Below are positions 1 to 11,100 of a stretch of DNA of 64,000 nucleotides, one piece after another. Position 1 is the stretch's first letter. Every line of letters begins with the position of its first letter. Under the pieces are notes generated by a model, which worked only from the letters and a program-made list of their open reading frames with translations, did not search any database and was not told where the DNA came from. Origin of the DNA: Emiliania huxleyi CCMP1516 (taxonomy: Eukaryota > Haptophyta > Isochrysidales > Noelaerhabdaceae); NCBI RefSeq assembly GCF_000372725.1, contig NW_005200600.1, positions 918,569-982,568 of the forward strand. Direction: 5' to 3'. A program made the position numbers and the translations under genes.

Positions 1-30
1 CGTACTATGCCCCCTCTGCAAGCGGAGAGT

Positions 31-546
31 TCACTCGGAGTACCCAGGCCCGACTCCGATGGGCGTCGAGCAGATGAACACCTTGCGGCCCGCTGTTATC
101 ATGGGCAGCGCCAGGCAGGTGACGGCAGCGTCGTAGGCGGCTGCCGAGCTGCAGAAGTACCACTCACGGCTCTGATCCGGCACAAACTGCTTCGGAATCC
201 AGATGCACTCCATCCCGAGGTCGCCGGTCGTCAAGCCCATGTTGACCCAAGCCGCTTCGGCCCACAGGATGTCCGCAGGCGCCGCCGACCACTGCACCAT
301 CATGGACGGAGCTGACGCGCGCGACGCCCGGAGCCTGCGGCGGGAGAGGGGCGGCGGCGGCGGTGGTGAGGTGGGAGGCGAGTGGATCTGAGTTGTAAGG
401 CGTGGCGAGTGTCGGCGCACGGCTTGACTGGCGACTTCCATGCTGCGCACGGCACGAAGGAGGCCACGAAGGAGAGTAGGACCATTGTTATGGCGTGCAT
501 CGTCAACTGTGAGAAGGAAATGAAGGAAAAAAGAATCCGCACACAC
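31..546 (-). CDS. Hypothetical protein or exon
   Basis: An open frame of 171 codons with no family I recognise. The N-terminal third is low complexity (Arg/Pro-rich). The C-terminal half (about residues 80-171) looks more protein-like, with spread Trp, Cys and aromatic residues such as WAEAAWVNMG and SREWYFCSSAAA. It may be an exon of a gene whose other parts lie left of the window, because the protein-like part is next to the window edge. The poly-Gly/Pro tract around 353-370 is a simple repeat. Boundaries and even coding status are uncertain. Confidence 0.25.
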   Translation of the reverse strand: MCADSFFLHFLLTVDDARHNNGPTLLRGLLRAVRSMEVASQAVRRHSPRLTTQIHSPPTSPPPPPPLSRRRLRASRASAPSMMVQWSAAPADILWAEAAWVNMGLTTGDLGMECIWIPKQFVPDQSREWYFCSSAAAYDAAVTCLALPMITAGRKVFICSTPIGVGPGYSE

Positions 547-624
547 ACGCGCGGCTCGCCCATCTCGTGGGTTGTCTGTTTTCTTTCTTTCTTTTTTCGC
601 CCATCTGTGAGTCTATCAGTAAGC

Positions 625-825
625 GCGGGTTAGCCGTGGGTTCCACCGGGTTAAGCCACACTAACCCAGCACGGGTCAGCACGGGGGTTAGAACGGGTTA
701 CCATAACCCGACGCTAACCCGGCACTAACCCGACACTAACCCATCCTAACGTATGCCCCCCAGTGCGGGTTAGCGCCGGGTTAGTCTCGGGTTAGTCTCG
801 GGTTAGTCTGGGTTAGGCTTGGGAT
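625..825. repeat. Degenerate telomere-like motif cluster, inverted
   Basis: About ten copies of GGGTTAG or its complement CTAACCC lie within 200 bp, separated by short variable spacers. They start with a few GGGTTA forms, then run mainly as CTAACCC on the left half (about 680-750) and as GGGTTAG on the right half (about 765-820), so the block is roughly palindromic. The motif equals the common TTAGGG telomere unit, but spacing is irregular. No gene is seen between about 560 and 980. Confidence 0.6.
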
Positions 826-984
826 TGGGTGTTACGGCTCGTTCCACCCCCCCCCCACACTCTCGTGCGTTCAGCGTTCACTCACTCGCCCCACACCACA
901 GCCGCGGGCGCATGGCGAGCGGGACAGTCTCATGCCACAGGATCTATAATGTACCGCCCTCAGCGCACTCCTCCTCCCTAAGAA

Positions 985-1015
985 GGGTAGGTAGGTAGGT
1001 AGGTAGGTAGGTAGG
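985..1015. repeat. (GGTA)n microsatellite
   Basis: About seven uninterrupted GTAG/GGTA units lie downstream of the tetraspanin-like gene's stop codon. It is a simple repeat with no further signal. Confidence 0.9.
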
Positions 1016-1099
1016 GGCAGGGCAGGGGCCGGCCGGGTTTTTGCAGAATTTCAGCATGAGTGCAGCACAAGCAAAAAGAATCACACCTGTTCTTGATCA

Positions 1100-2011
1100 T
1101 CATTCCGCGACCATGTCCTCCTCCCTCGAAACCTTTCCCCGCCGTGTGCTGCGCCGCGTCCCCGCGCAGCAGAGGGCGAAGCATGCCATGAAGGCCAGGG
1201 AATGCCACACGGCGAGCACCAAGGCGATCCACTTGATGGCGTCGACGTTCGCGTCGAACAAGTTGAGAACCTGATTGGTGCATGCACAGAAGATTCCTGT
1301 TGCAGTGTTTAGGTCCGCCAAGGGGTCGAAGCTGTCCCCGGACCCCCGGTCGCCAAGCTTTAGATCCCGAACCGGCGCGGCAAGGCCGGCCGCATCGACG
1401 GGCCACCAAGTCTCTCTGCGGCAGCACGCAGCGAATCCCGCGTCGAGCGAAAAGTCATCCGCTTGCAGGCATCGAGAGTTCACAAAATCGGCATAGTTGG
1501 CGTAGCCGCTATTTAAACACGAGAGCTCAAACTCGTCGCCCGTTCGTGCGACCGTGCCACTGCACGCGGACCACGACATCTCAACTCCGCTCTTGACGGT
1601 GGCGGCGACGCGGAGCTGCAGGCCGGCGAGTTGGATGTTTGGTGCAGCCATCAGCCGGAGCACACTGGCTGTGAAGAAGCAGTAAGCTGTCACACCAAAG
1701 GCGAGCACTGCAAGAATGAGGGGAAAGGGAGCAAACAGCATCAGGCACGCGCGGACACAGAAGCTATAGAAGCCGCACGCGGCGATGAGCAAAAGAGCCG
1801 CGCCAACCGCCAAGGCATGTAAACATGCGCTCGCAGAGACGGGGTGGCCGGCCGCATCGGAGAAGCCGAGAATGCCGGAGGCTGCAAACCCGGCAGCGAG
1901 GAGCAGAAACTGCAGCGCGCTGGTGAAGATGAGAATGCGGGCCAGGAGGGGGCGGCCACCACTGCCTCGCATGCCTTGCCGCGCCCCACCGTTGCTGCTT
2001 CCGGTCTGCAT
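1100..2011 (-). CDS. Tetraspanin-like four-pass membrane protein
   Basis: A single exon of 303 aa. Hydrophobic segments lie at about residues 24-50, 62-84, 86-116 and 259-282. The order is three close membrane passes, a large extracellular loop (about 117-258) and a fourth pass with a short basic tail, which is the tetraspanin layout. The loop has a CC pair at 196-197 plus Cys 150, 165, 181, 232 and 234, enough for the family's disulfides, but the classic CCG motif reads CCR here. Tetraspanins organise membrane microdomains with partner proteins; the partner cannot be inferred. The start is the first Met of the frame and gives a short polar N-terminus. A claudin-like or other 4-TM family is an alternative. 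Confidence 0.6.
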   Translation of the reverse strand: MQTGSSNGGARQGMRGSGGRPLLARILIFTSALQFLLLAAGFAASGILGFSDAAGHPVSASACLHALAVGAALLLIAACGFYSFCVRACLMLFAPFPLILAVLAFGVTAYCFFTASVLRLMAAPNIQLAGLQLRVAATVKSGVEMSWSACSGTVARTGDEFELSCLNSGYANYADFVNSRCLQADDFSLDAGFAACCRRETWWPVDAAGLAAPVRDLKLGDRGSGDSFDPLADLNTATGIFCACTNQVLNLFDANVDAIKWIALVLAVWHSLAFMACFALCCAGTRRSTRRGKVSREEDMVAE

Positions 2012-2400
2012 CGTGGCACGGAGACGAGGTGTCGGCCTCCTTGAGGGCTTGAAACAGGAACAAAGGGGGCGGGAGACGCGTGGCGGGCGGGTACAGCAGG
2101 AAAGGGACGGCCGAAAATTGGGCGGTACCGCGGTTTCTTTTTGTGATAAGGGTAGAATTTTTTGCTTTCCTTCGTCACAGTCTGTTTAATTTGGCCAAAC
2201 ATACAAAAAACATCGCAAACCCTGTCCGCAGTCCACCCTCGGGAGTTCAATTCCGCTCACTGAAAAAGAATTCTTAAGATACAAGCCTCTCTCACAGCAC
2301 ACTGGCACGACAAGGGCGCGGACTGGCGCGGACTGGCAACCCACCGGCTACCACTGAAAAAGAAACCGGGCTGCGAGGCACAGCTCGCTCCGCTCTCGAG

Positions 2401-4683
2401 ATGCTGCTGCGACTGGGCTCGATGCTCGCCCGGCGCGGCCTGCACGCGGCGTCGGCCCGTTTCGCCGCGGCGCCGGCGCTGCGCCTCGGCCGCTCGCGCG
2501 CCCTCTCGACCGCGCCGGTTGACGACGAGATGGAGGACGACATCGACGTCGATGGCGTCGCGTACGGCTTCATGGCTTCGCAGGCGCTCTTCGCCGGCCT
2601 GGAGCTCGGCATCTTCGACGCCATCGCCGCGGCGGGAGGATCGGTCGACCTGCCCTCGCTGCAGCGCTCGAGCGGCGTCACCGCGCCGCGCCTCCAGACG
2701 CTGCTCACCGCGCTCGTTGCGTCAAAGGCGCTCCGCCGGTCGCGCGACGGGGCATACGACCTGTCGCCGAACGCGGCGCGTTTCCTGGTGAGCAGCTCGC
2801 GCCACTTCTACGGCGACTACCTCAAGCTGCAGATCGGGCGCCAGTTCTACCACCGGATGGGCGCGCTGACTGACGTCATGAAGACGGGAGAGGCGCCGTC
2901 GTACGCGTCGTGGTTCAGCGACCCGGAGGTGGCGGCGACGTACACGCGCGCGCAGCACAACGGCTCCGTCGCGACCGCAAAGGCGCTGCTCAAGCGGATG
3001 GCCGGCTCCGTCTCGCTCGACGGAGCCTCAAAGATGCTCGACGTCGGCGGCGGATCTGGCGCCTTCTCGTACGTCTTCACGGGCGAGATGCAGCCGAGAT
3101 GCAGCCGAGAGGCAGCCGAGAGGCAGCCGAGAGGCAGCCGAGAGGCAGCCGAGAGGCAGCCGAGAGGCAGCCGAGAGGCAGCCGAGAGACGACCGAGAGA
3201 CGGCACCGGCGCGTTCATGCACGTCTGTTCACGGGCGATGGTCCGCAGCGGCCCTCCTCGCTGACCTGGCTGAGGACCTCGCTGAGGACCTGGCTGAGGC
3301 GAGGCGGAGAGGCGGAGAGGCGGTGAGGCGGTGAGGCGGTGTGTGTGTGTGGTTTGGATAGGCAAGCACCCGCAGCTGTCGTCGCAGATCCTCGAGCTGC
3401 CCGAGGTCTGCGCGACGGGAAACACGATCCGCGCGGAGCAGCCTGCAGACGTGCACGCAGCCCCCGACCCTCCCTTCGCTTCTCCGACCTCTTCTCTCAC
3501 CTCCTCCCGGCGGCCCCCTCCCCGCCCGTCCGCAGGTGCAGCAGCGAGTCTCTTTCTCTGAGCTCGACGCAACGTCCCCCGACTGGCCCGTGCCGGACGG
3601 GGAGTACGACTTGGTCGAGACCCCGCCGAGATCGCGCCGAGATCGCGCCGAGATCGCGCCGAGATCGCGCCGAGATCGCGCCGAGATCGCGCCGAGATCG
3701 CGCCGAGATCGCGCCGAGATCGCGCCGAGACCGCGCCGAGACCGCGCCGAGATCGCGCCGAGATAGGGCCCGTGCCGGACGGGGAGAGCGATTTGCCCTC
3801 CTGGCTCACGCCCCGCGTGGCCGTGTGCGACTCACCCCTAACCCAACCCACCGGACGCAGGTCCTCATGTCTACATCTCGGGGTCGGTGCCGGAGCTATT
3901 AATTAATAGGTCCTCATTAATTAACAGGTCCTCATGTCTTACATCTCGGGGTCGGTGCCGGAGCCCGTCGTCGGCGCGCTCTACGCAAACGCGTACAAGG
4001 CGCGCCAGAGCTCAGGCTCGGGCTGGTGGTGGTGGTGTGTCGGCTGGTGCTGAGCCGCGCCCCGTACCGTCACGCAGGCGCTCAAGCCGGGCGGGCGGCT
4101 GCTGGTGCTCGAGATCCAGCCGAGATCCAGCCGAGATCCAGCCGAGATCCAGCCGAGATCCAGCTTAGATCCAGCTTAGATCCAGCCGAGATCCAGCCGA
4201 GATCTAGCCGAGATCTAGCAGACTTGACGGGGGAGGGGGGAGCTCGCTCGGTGTAGCGGTTTGGAGTGGCCTCCGTCCCTTCGACTCAGGTGCACGACTT
4301 CATGGTGGACGACTGTTAACTAATCATGAACTAATCATGAGCTAATGACTCAGGTGCACGACTTCATGGTGGACGACTCGCTCGACGGGCCGCTCGGCGG
4401 CGCCATCTGGGCACTGCAGCACGTGACGGTCAACGCGGACGGTCTCGGCCTGGCGCCGCGCGAGGTCGTCTCTCGGATGGGGGCGGCGGGCTTTGCGAGC
4501 GGCAAGGCGGAGAGCTAGCCGAGATCTGGCCGAGATTCAGCGGAGGTGTGGCCGAGGCGCGGCCGAGGTGCGGCCGAGGTGCGGCGAGAGAGGGAGCTGA
4601 TGAGCGGGGTTTGCGGTCTGCAGGCGGAGACGCACGAGATGATCTCCGGGCTGACGAAGCTGGTCATCGGGCACAAGAACTAG
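2401..4683 (+). CDS. SAM-dependent O-methyltransferase, ASMT/HIOMT type, seven exons
   Basis: Homology and frame give exons 2401-3082, 3362-3450, 3536-3613, 3928-3999, 4078-4104, 4354-4506 and 4624-4683, summing to 386 aa with every junction in frame. The N-terminal 40 residues are Arg/Ala-rich and could be a mitochondrial or plastid targeting peptide. Residues about 55-200 match the winged-helix dimerisation domain. The SAM-binding glycine loop is LDVGGGSGAF. Later family landmarks are the ELPEV region, the short loop ALKPGGRLLVHDFMVDD and ADGLGLAPREVVSRMGAAGF. The family methylates hydroxyl groups of small molecules (acetylserotonin, flavonoids, phenolics); the substrate is not predictable. 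Donors are GC in introns 1, 4 and 6 and GT in 2, 3 and 5. Three introns are filled with 11-bp tandem repeats. Confidence 0.88.
3084..3206 (+). repeat. Intronic minisatellite, unit GCAGCCGAGAG
   Basis: About ten copies of an 11-bp unit fill the first half of methyltransferase intron 1. The unit starts as GCAGCCGAGAT and settles into GCAGCCGAGAG. The array begins directly at the GC donor. Confidence 0.9.
3629..3766 (+). repeat. Intronic minisatellite, unit GCCGAGATCGC
   Basis: About twelve copies of an 11-bp unit, almost perfect, with two GCCGAGACCGC variants near the end. It lies in methyltransferase intron 3 shortly after the GT donor at 3614. Its core CCGAGA is shared with the other intron arrays of this window. 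Confidence 0.9.
3859..3966 (+). repeat. Duplicated acceptor and exon start with AT-rich spacer
   Basis: The first ~37 bp of exon 4 (from GTCCTCATGTCT) occur twice, at 3859 and at 3928. The upstream copy lacks one T and is therefore out of frame. Between them is an AT-rich spacer with AATTAATTAATAG and a partial third copy of GGTCCTCA. Only the second copy gives an in-frame protein, so the first is read as part of the intron. Confidence 0.85.
4110..4218 (+). repeat. Intronic minisatellite, unit ATCCAGCCGAG
   Basis: About ten copies of an 11-bp unit with a few AGCTTAG and ATCTAGCCGAG variants, in methyltransferase intron 5 just after its GT donor at 4105. Confidence 0.9.
4279..4377 (+). repeat. 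Second duplicated exon start with AT-rich spacer
   Basis: The sequence starting GACTCAGGTGCACGACTTC and covering the first ~25 bases of exon 6 appears at about 4284 and again at about 4347. A TAA/TGA-containing AT-rich spacer (TAACTAATCATGAACTAATC) lies between them. The frame stays open only from the second copy. This repeats the design seen at 3859-3966. Confidence 0.85.
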
Positions 4684-5135
4684 GCGGCAGAGGCGGCGGC
4701 CCGCCCCGCGCCTCCGTGGCGAGGAGGAGGGGCCGCCCCTCCCCCTCCCGGAAGAAGGGAGGGGGGAGGGGGAGGAGGGAGGGAGTGCGGGCCGGCTGGC
4801 CGCCAGCTCTCCAGGTGTTGACAGCCGCAGCCCCTTCCTTGGACAGGGGGCGAAGACAGGGGGCGAAGAGGTCGCCGCGGGGGGGGAGGGCTCGCTCACG
4901 ACAGGGGGGGGGGGGGGGGGGTCTCTATCGTGTATCTGTGCTGTGCGGTGCTGTGCCCTGCCCCCCTCGACCCGCGAGGTGTCGAGGGGGCCGCTCGGGG
5001 GCACGTGTGCTGGTGGGAGGGTTGATTCTCGCATGTCGTCGCCGCGGAGCCAGAGCCTGTGGCCTTATTCTAAGTCGCCTTACATCAGAGATAAAAAGTC
5101 TCCGGAAACAGGTAAAGACTAAAGTATGACCTACT
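4684..5135. other. Convergent intergenic region, no gene seen
   Basis: GC-rich sequence between the methyltransferase stop and the URB1 3' end. It holds poly-G and GA-rich runs (about 4745-4790 and 4905-4921). I see no RNA gene and no convincing coding frame. Confidence 0.5.
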
Positions 5136-8100
5136 CTATCGCCCACCCGCGCCGGGAAACATCGCGGGGCACTGATGAGTCGAGAGTGCGCGAAGCGCGT
5201 CCAGCGCCCCCAGCCCGGACGAGCCAACGTGGTTGCCGCGGAGCAGGAGCGAGAGCAGCTCCTCCGCGCACGCGCCCCGCGCGGCTCCGGGGACGCTGCC
5301 GGCGGCAGTCGCCACCAGCTCGGCCGCGGCGTCTCGCTCCGCAGGTGTGAGGCGGGGGGCGGACAGCAGCAGCAGGGCGCGGTTGAGGCGGTGGGTGAGG
5401 TGCCGGCTCTCGCGAAGCCACTCCCTGCAGGCCAGAGCGGGCACGGGCAGGGCGCGCCCGCTCTCGAGCTGGAAGCCGTAGAACCCGCACAGGCTGCCGA
5501 GCGCGGCTGCAGGCGCAGAGAGCCGCAGCGGCACGCTCGCAGCGAGGCGCTTCTCCAGCCACGCGACGAGCGAGCCAGCGGCGCGCGCGCGCTCGAGTGC
5601 GGCGGCGAGCGTGGCCGCGCCGGGCTGGCGGCACGCCTCAGACAGGAGTCGCACGCTCTCGCAGAAGAAGCGCCACGCCGCGGCCTCCTCCTCCATCTCG
5701 CTGTGGTGCGGCGGCGAGGAGGAGAGCGCGACGCTCGCCCGCACAGCGCGCGGCACGAGGCGGGAGTGCTCGCCTTCGACGAGGTATAGCCGAGGTACAG
5801 CCGAGACGTAGCAGATACAGCCGAGATACAGCCGAGGTAGAGTGCTCGCCTTCGGAGAGGCGAGCCAGCAGCCACGCCTACCCGCAAGCGCTGCAGCTGT
5901 GAAGAGGCGCCGTTCACAGGCCGGCCGAGACGCGGGCCGGCAGCCAAACCGCGTCGCCCAGAGGCAGGTTCAACGCCGGAGCCGAGCTCACCTCAGCCAG
6001 CAAGGAGAGCGCCTCCGCCACGGCCGCCGCTGCCCTGCCCGCCTCGCGCCCCCTGTCGTCGTCGCCGCCGTCGCCGCCGCCCGCCGCCGCATCGCCGCGC
6101 CCCCGCCGCACAGCGCGGGCAGCAGCGATCGCATCGCAGAGTGCGCGCCCCGCCTCGGCGTGTGTCGCTGCGGCGAGGGAGGCGAAGGGAGGCGACCGCA
6201 CCAGCGCGGCGAGGAGTGCGACGAGCTCGAGCAGCGGGCTGGAGAGCGGGCTGGCGCAGAGCTGCATCCGAAGCCACGCCAGGATGCCGTGCTTGCTGAG
6301 CAGGGCGGACGCGCCTATGCAGAAGGGTCGGACAGCCTTCCCGGACGGCCCCTCGAGGCGTGTCGTTGCCGGGCAGGGCGGAGGCGCCGTCCGCAGTGCC
6401 GCTGGCGCGCAGCAGGACGGCGAGGCAAGCCCTCCTCGCGGGCGGGTCCGCGAGGCTCGAGTCGCTGAAGCCTAGAGAAGGTTCCGAGAAGGTTCCGAGA
6501 AGGTTCCCACGAGTCGCAGAGCCCCTCGAGTCGCTGAGGCCGAGCAAGAGCTCGAGCACGTGCCTCCCGCCGCAGAGCCGCGCGTCCTCCTCGGCCCGCA
6601 GCCCGTGCGAGAGAAGGGCGAGCATCCACAGCCGGTCGTCGCGCGGCGTGCTCGAGCCAGAGTGGAAGCAATGGAAGAACATGGGCACCTGTAGTCGATG
6701 GCTCGTGGTTCGTAATTCGCACTCAGGAGTGGAGCAGCGGAAGAAGAGGGCGACGTCGGAGAGGTCGAAGAAGGCGCGCGTGAGGATGTAGTTGTTGAGG
6801 GCCTTGTACTGCGGGTGGTGCGGCTGCGCGAGGATCGCCAGCCCGTGCGCCACAAAGACAGACCACAGCGAGGGCACCCTCAGGTTGGGCTTTGTGATGG
6901 CGTCTTGCAGCGAGCGAAGCAGCCGGACCACGTGAGGCCGCTCCTGCTCACAGCACGAGCCGTCAAGAGACGCTGTCCACAGCGGCAGCAGGAGGACCAC
7001 GACAAGGGCCGCTCCCGGAAGCTCGGACCGTTCCGCAAGACAGCCATCAGCGCCGCGACCGCCTCGTAGGCGAGCGAGCGGGCGGAGGGCGATGCGGCGG
7101 AGAGGCCGACGACCAGCAGCCCGGCCGCTCCCTTGGAGATCCAGCGCGGCGCGTCGCACCGCCCGTGCCGCAGCAGGCAGCGAAGGACGAGCAGGGAACC
7201 GAGGGCGTCTGGCCGCGGCCCCTCCGCCGCGTCGGCACGCGCCACCTGCTCACGGCTCAGACACGTGAAGAGACGCCGCTCTAGCCCACAGCGCCTCCTC
7301 CGCCGCGTGCTCGCACGCGCCGCCTCCCCGCCCTCCAGCGGAGCGGAGGCAGAAAGCGGCTCGCCGCCACAGCCCGCCGGCTCGGCAGGCAGCAGCATGT
7401 CGACGGGGAAGGAGCGGACCAGCTCTCTGGCGTGGCTAGCGCGGAGCCAGTCCAGCGACTCGAGCCTGTGAAGCAAGCAGCAGTCGTACGCAGACGCGCT
7501 TCACAGGTGCGGCTCTCAGCGAGCCCGGCGACTCGAGCCTCGCAGGGTCGAGGAGGGACTCGGCGCCGCCGCCGGCGACTTCGGCCGCCTGCTCAATCCT
7601 TAGCCTGCTCAATCCGCGCTTAGCTGGCGGTTGGCGATTTCACAGGGGAGGTGGCGGCGCCGGCCGCCTGCTCGAGCGAGAGGTGAGGCAGCGCCGCCCC
7701 GTTCGCGCAATGCGCGCCGAAGAGCGAGTACGCGCTTCGCCGCCCACCCTCCGACGAGGCCTGTGCACAGCTCTCTTCCTCTGTGTCCTCAGTTCGTGCT
7801 CCTAAGACCTCCTTCCGACGAGACAGCCGCCGCGCAGCCGACGAGCAGCTCGACGGCCATCGGCGCACCCATCGGCGCCGGCTGCAGCGCGGCCAACGCA
7901 GAGAGCACGTCGAGAAGCTCGTGCGCGTCTGGGGCGCGCATCGACTCGCGCAGCGGCCGGCGCAGCTCGAGAAGCCTGCGCAGCGCTGGAGCGAGAGGGG
8001 CCATGTGCGGGCCGCACGGGCCACGAAGCAGCGAGGCGGCGAGGCGCAGCGCGTCGGCCTGCGTGGGGGGAAGTTCCGAGTAAGTTTCCGAGAAGGCTGC

Positions 8101-11100
8101 ATGGGGATAGCGGGGCGAGGACAGGGCAAGGCTGCCCCCTCCGCCGCCGTGACGAAAGCTCGCACCGCCTCAACCAACTCGAGCGACGGTCTGCCGAGCG
8201 CGTGCTCGCCGTGCCAGGAGGTGGCCAGCCGCGCGCCCTACACAGGGGAAGGGTCGCAGAGGGCTGCGAGAAGGGGCGTGCAAGAGGGTGCAGAAGACCA
8301 GCACCGCCTCGGAGCACAGCGCGGCCCGCGCCTCGGCCGGCGCGGCACGCAGAGTGTCCAGCACCGCGGCGACGTCCGCGTCCAACTCGCTGCGATCCAA
8401 CTCTGCTGCCACGCCGGAGCAAGCCACCAGCGCCGCGCAGAGGGCGCGCGCCGCCGCCGCACCGCCCGCCGCGCCTCCACGAGGGGCGGGCGAGGAGCGG
8501 ATGCGGCGGCGGAGCGGAGGCAACACGCCGCTGAGCTCGCCCTCGCCCCAGCCCGGCGATGCGAGCAGCAGCGTGCAAAACACCTCGACCGCCGCCTCGG
8601 CCGCAGAAGCGGCGGCGGGGGCGGCGGCAGGTGAATCCTCCTCCTCAGCGCCTTCGAGCTCGATCAGCTCGGCGATACGAAGGAGGCAGTGCGGCAGCGC
8701 GCTGCGCGGGAGAGGAAGCATCGACCTACCGACGAGTCATCACCATTAGGTTTCAGGCAAGAGGAGGGGAGGAGCTGCGCTGGAGAGGGAGCATCGACCC
8801 CGCCCCGGTCGCCAGGCGAAAGTGGCAGTAAAGCAGCGGGAGCCATGCAGGGGTGCGCTGCGCCGGTCGACCCGCGCCCGCGAGGCGGTCCTGTTTTCAT
8901 CACGACGGGCTGACAGGCCCGCTCAACCAATCAAACTCGCCTCGCGCGAGAGGCGCCTCATCGACGGCAGCGGCGACGCAAGCCCCGAGCAAGTGCAGTG
9001 CTAGAGGCTCGGCGCCTAGAAGGTTCCTAGAAGGTTCCTAGAAGGTTCCAAGCCCCGAGCAAGTGCAGTGTTAGAGGCTCGGCGCCGAAACGGCGCACGA
9101 GGGCGAGCTCGCCCGTCTCCGCCGCGGCGTGCACCTGTTCGTAGCTAGACGCGTGAAGAGGCGCCGTTCACAGCTCGACGGTCTCTGCACCGCAGCGTGC
9201 ACCAGCTGCGCCGCTGCGGCCGGCTCAGCGTAGAGCCAGCGCTGGAGAGCCGCGTCGAGGGACGAGGAGGCGCGACCGCCGCCGGCGCTCCAGAGACCCT
9301 CCAGCAGGGCGGTCTGCGCGCGCCGGTGCGACACACCGAGCGCGAGGAGGCAAGCGCGCGCGTCTGCAGGCACGCCACACGGCAGCTGCAGCAGCAGAGC
9401 CGTGCGGAGCAGCGGCCGCTGGGAAGAAGGGGGGGCGGGGACGGTCTCCTCGCCTCTGCCGCCGGGCTGCTCCGCCGCGTCTGCGGCGCGGAGCAGCGAG
9501 TCGAGGAGAGGGCGCGTCGCCTCGCACGGCCGCACCCCTCGCGCCAGCTGCCACGCGACGAGCGGGGCGAGCTCGCGCCTTGCGCCGCCCGCCGTCGCAG
9601 CGCGCAGCGCCGCGAGCCGCGCGCTCGCGCGCGCGGCCGCGTCGTCCTGCGATGCCGCCTGCGCCGCCGATGGCCCTCGCCGCCCTCCCGAATGGCGGTC
9701 GAGCTGCTGCAAGCAACAGAGTGCCGCCACGGCGCCCTCCGCTATCGCCGCCTCCGCCGCCGCCGCCGCGCCGTGCCGATGCCCCCCAGCAGCCGGGGCG
9801 GCGAGGGCGGCGGAGAGAGCGGCGAGCAGAGGCGCGCTGAGCGGCGGCGGCTCCTCGCGCGATGCGGCGGCGTGCAGCAGCGCCTGGACGGGAGACTGGG
9901 CGAGCCACGCGGGACGGGAGACTGGCGCGGCGCCGGAGCGGGCGGTGGGGCGGAGGCACTCCTCGGTCAGCGGCAGGCGGAGGGCGAGCCAGGCGGAGGC
10001 GGCGTCCCCTCCCTCGGCGAGAGCGAGCAACTGCGGCAGCAGCGGTGCGCACGCGGCAGGGGGCGGGGGAGGGAGCCCGTCCCGCCCGCGGCAGAGAGCG
10101 GCGACGGCGCGAGCCTGCGAGTCGGTGAGAGTGGGACCTTCTTCCGGCGGGACGGCGCCGCCACGGCGAGAGACGCCGTTCGTCGCGACGTGACCGTCCG
10201 GCGGCGCGCCGCAGCCGTTTGGCGCGCCGCCGCCGCCGGGCGAGAGCGGCGTCGCGCCCTCCGCTGCAGTCACCGCCCTGCCGTCCGCCAGCCGCTGCAG
10301 GGAGGCGAGCACCTCTCTGAGATAGCGGCCCGCGAGCTCCGCGCGCCGGCCTTGAGGTAGCCGGCCTTGCCCCGGGTCGAGCTCCTGTCCACGACCAGCC
10401 ACTGCTGAGCGAGGTGGCTGAGGGAAGACCTCGCAACTAGTCGACGGCCCGCGAGCTCCTCGGCCGCTGCGGCGGCGGCGACGCCGAGCGGGGAGAGCCG
10501 CAACGCCCGCCCGTCAGGTGAGTCGACGGGTGGCGCGGCGCCTGGAAACACGACTCAGAAATGAGGGGAGCAGAACAAAGAAATCTGCCGCGTGGCGGCG
10601 GATAGGCGCCGTCGGCGGCGATTGCCGCGTCGAGTGACTCGTAGAGGTCCGCAGAGACCTGCACGGCCAGAGGTAGGGCTGGGGGCGAAGCTTCGGATTA
10701 GCGATGACTCGTAGTAGGTGAGCGCAGAGACCTGCACAGCCAGCGCGGCGAGCAGCGGCGCCGTGGCGGGGGAGAGCCCCTCCAGCCAGATGGACGCCTC
10801 CGCCTATAGAGTGGAGGATCAGACACTTCATTCAGAGTGAATTGCGTCACCCTCCCGCCAGACAGCAAGCCCTCGCCTCGGGCGAGTGGCTGCACCCGCT
10901 CACCGCGCCGCAGCCTGCGAGCAGATGGACGGCGATCGCGCGGGCGTGCCGGCGCGTCTCGCGGTGCTGCGTGTGCAGCGTCATCTGGAGGAGGCCGCAC
11001 CTACCCGCAGCCCTCCGGAGGTTTGCACTCGCAGGGCCGCGTCTGGACCCCCCCGTCTGGAGGATCCCGCACAGCTCTGCAGCGGGAGGAAGCTCAGCGC

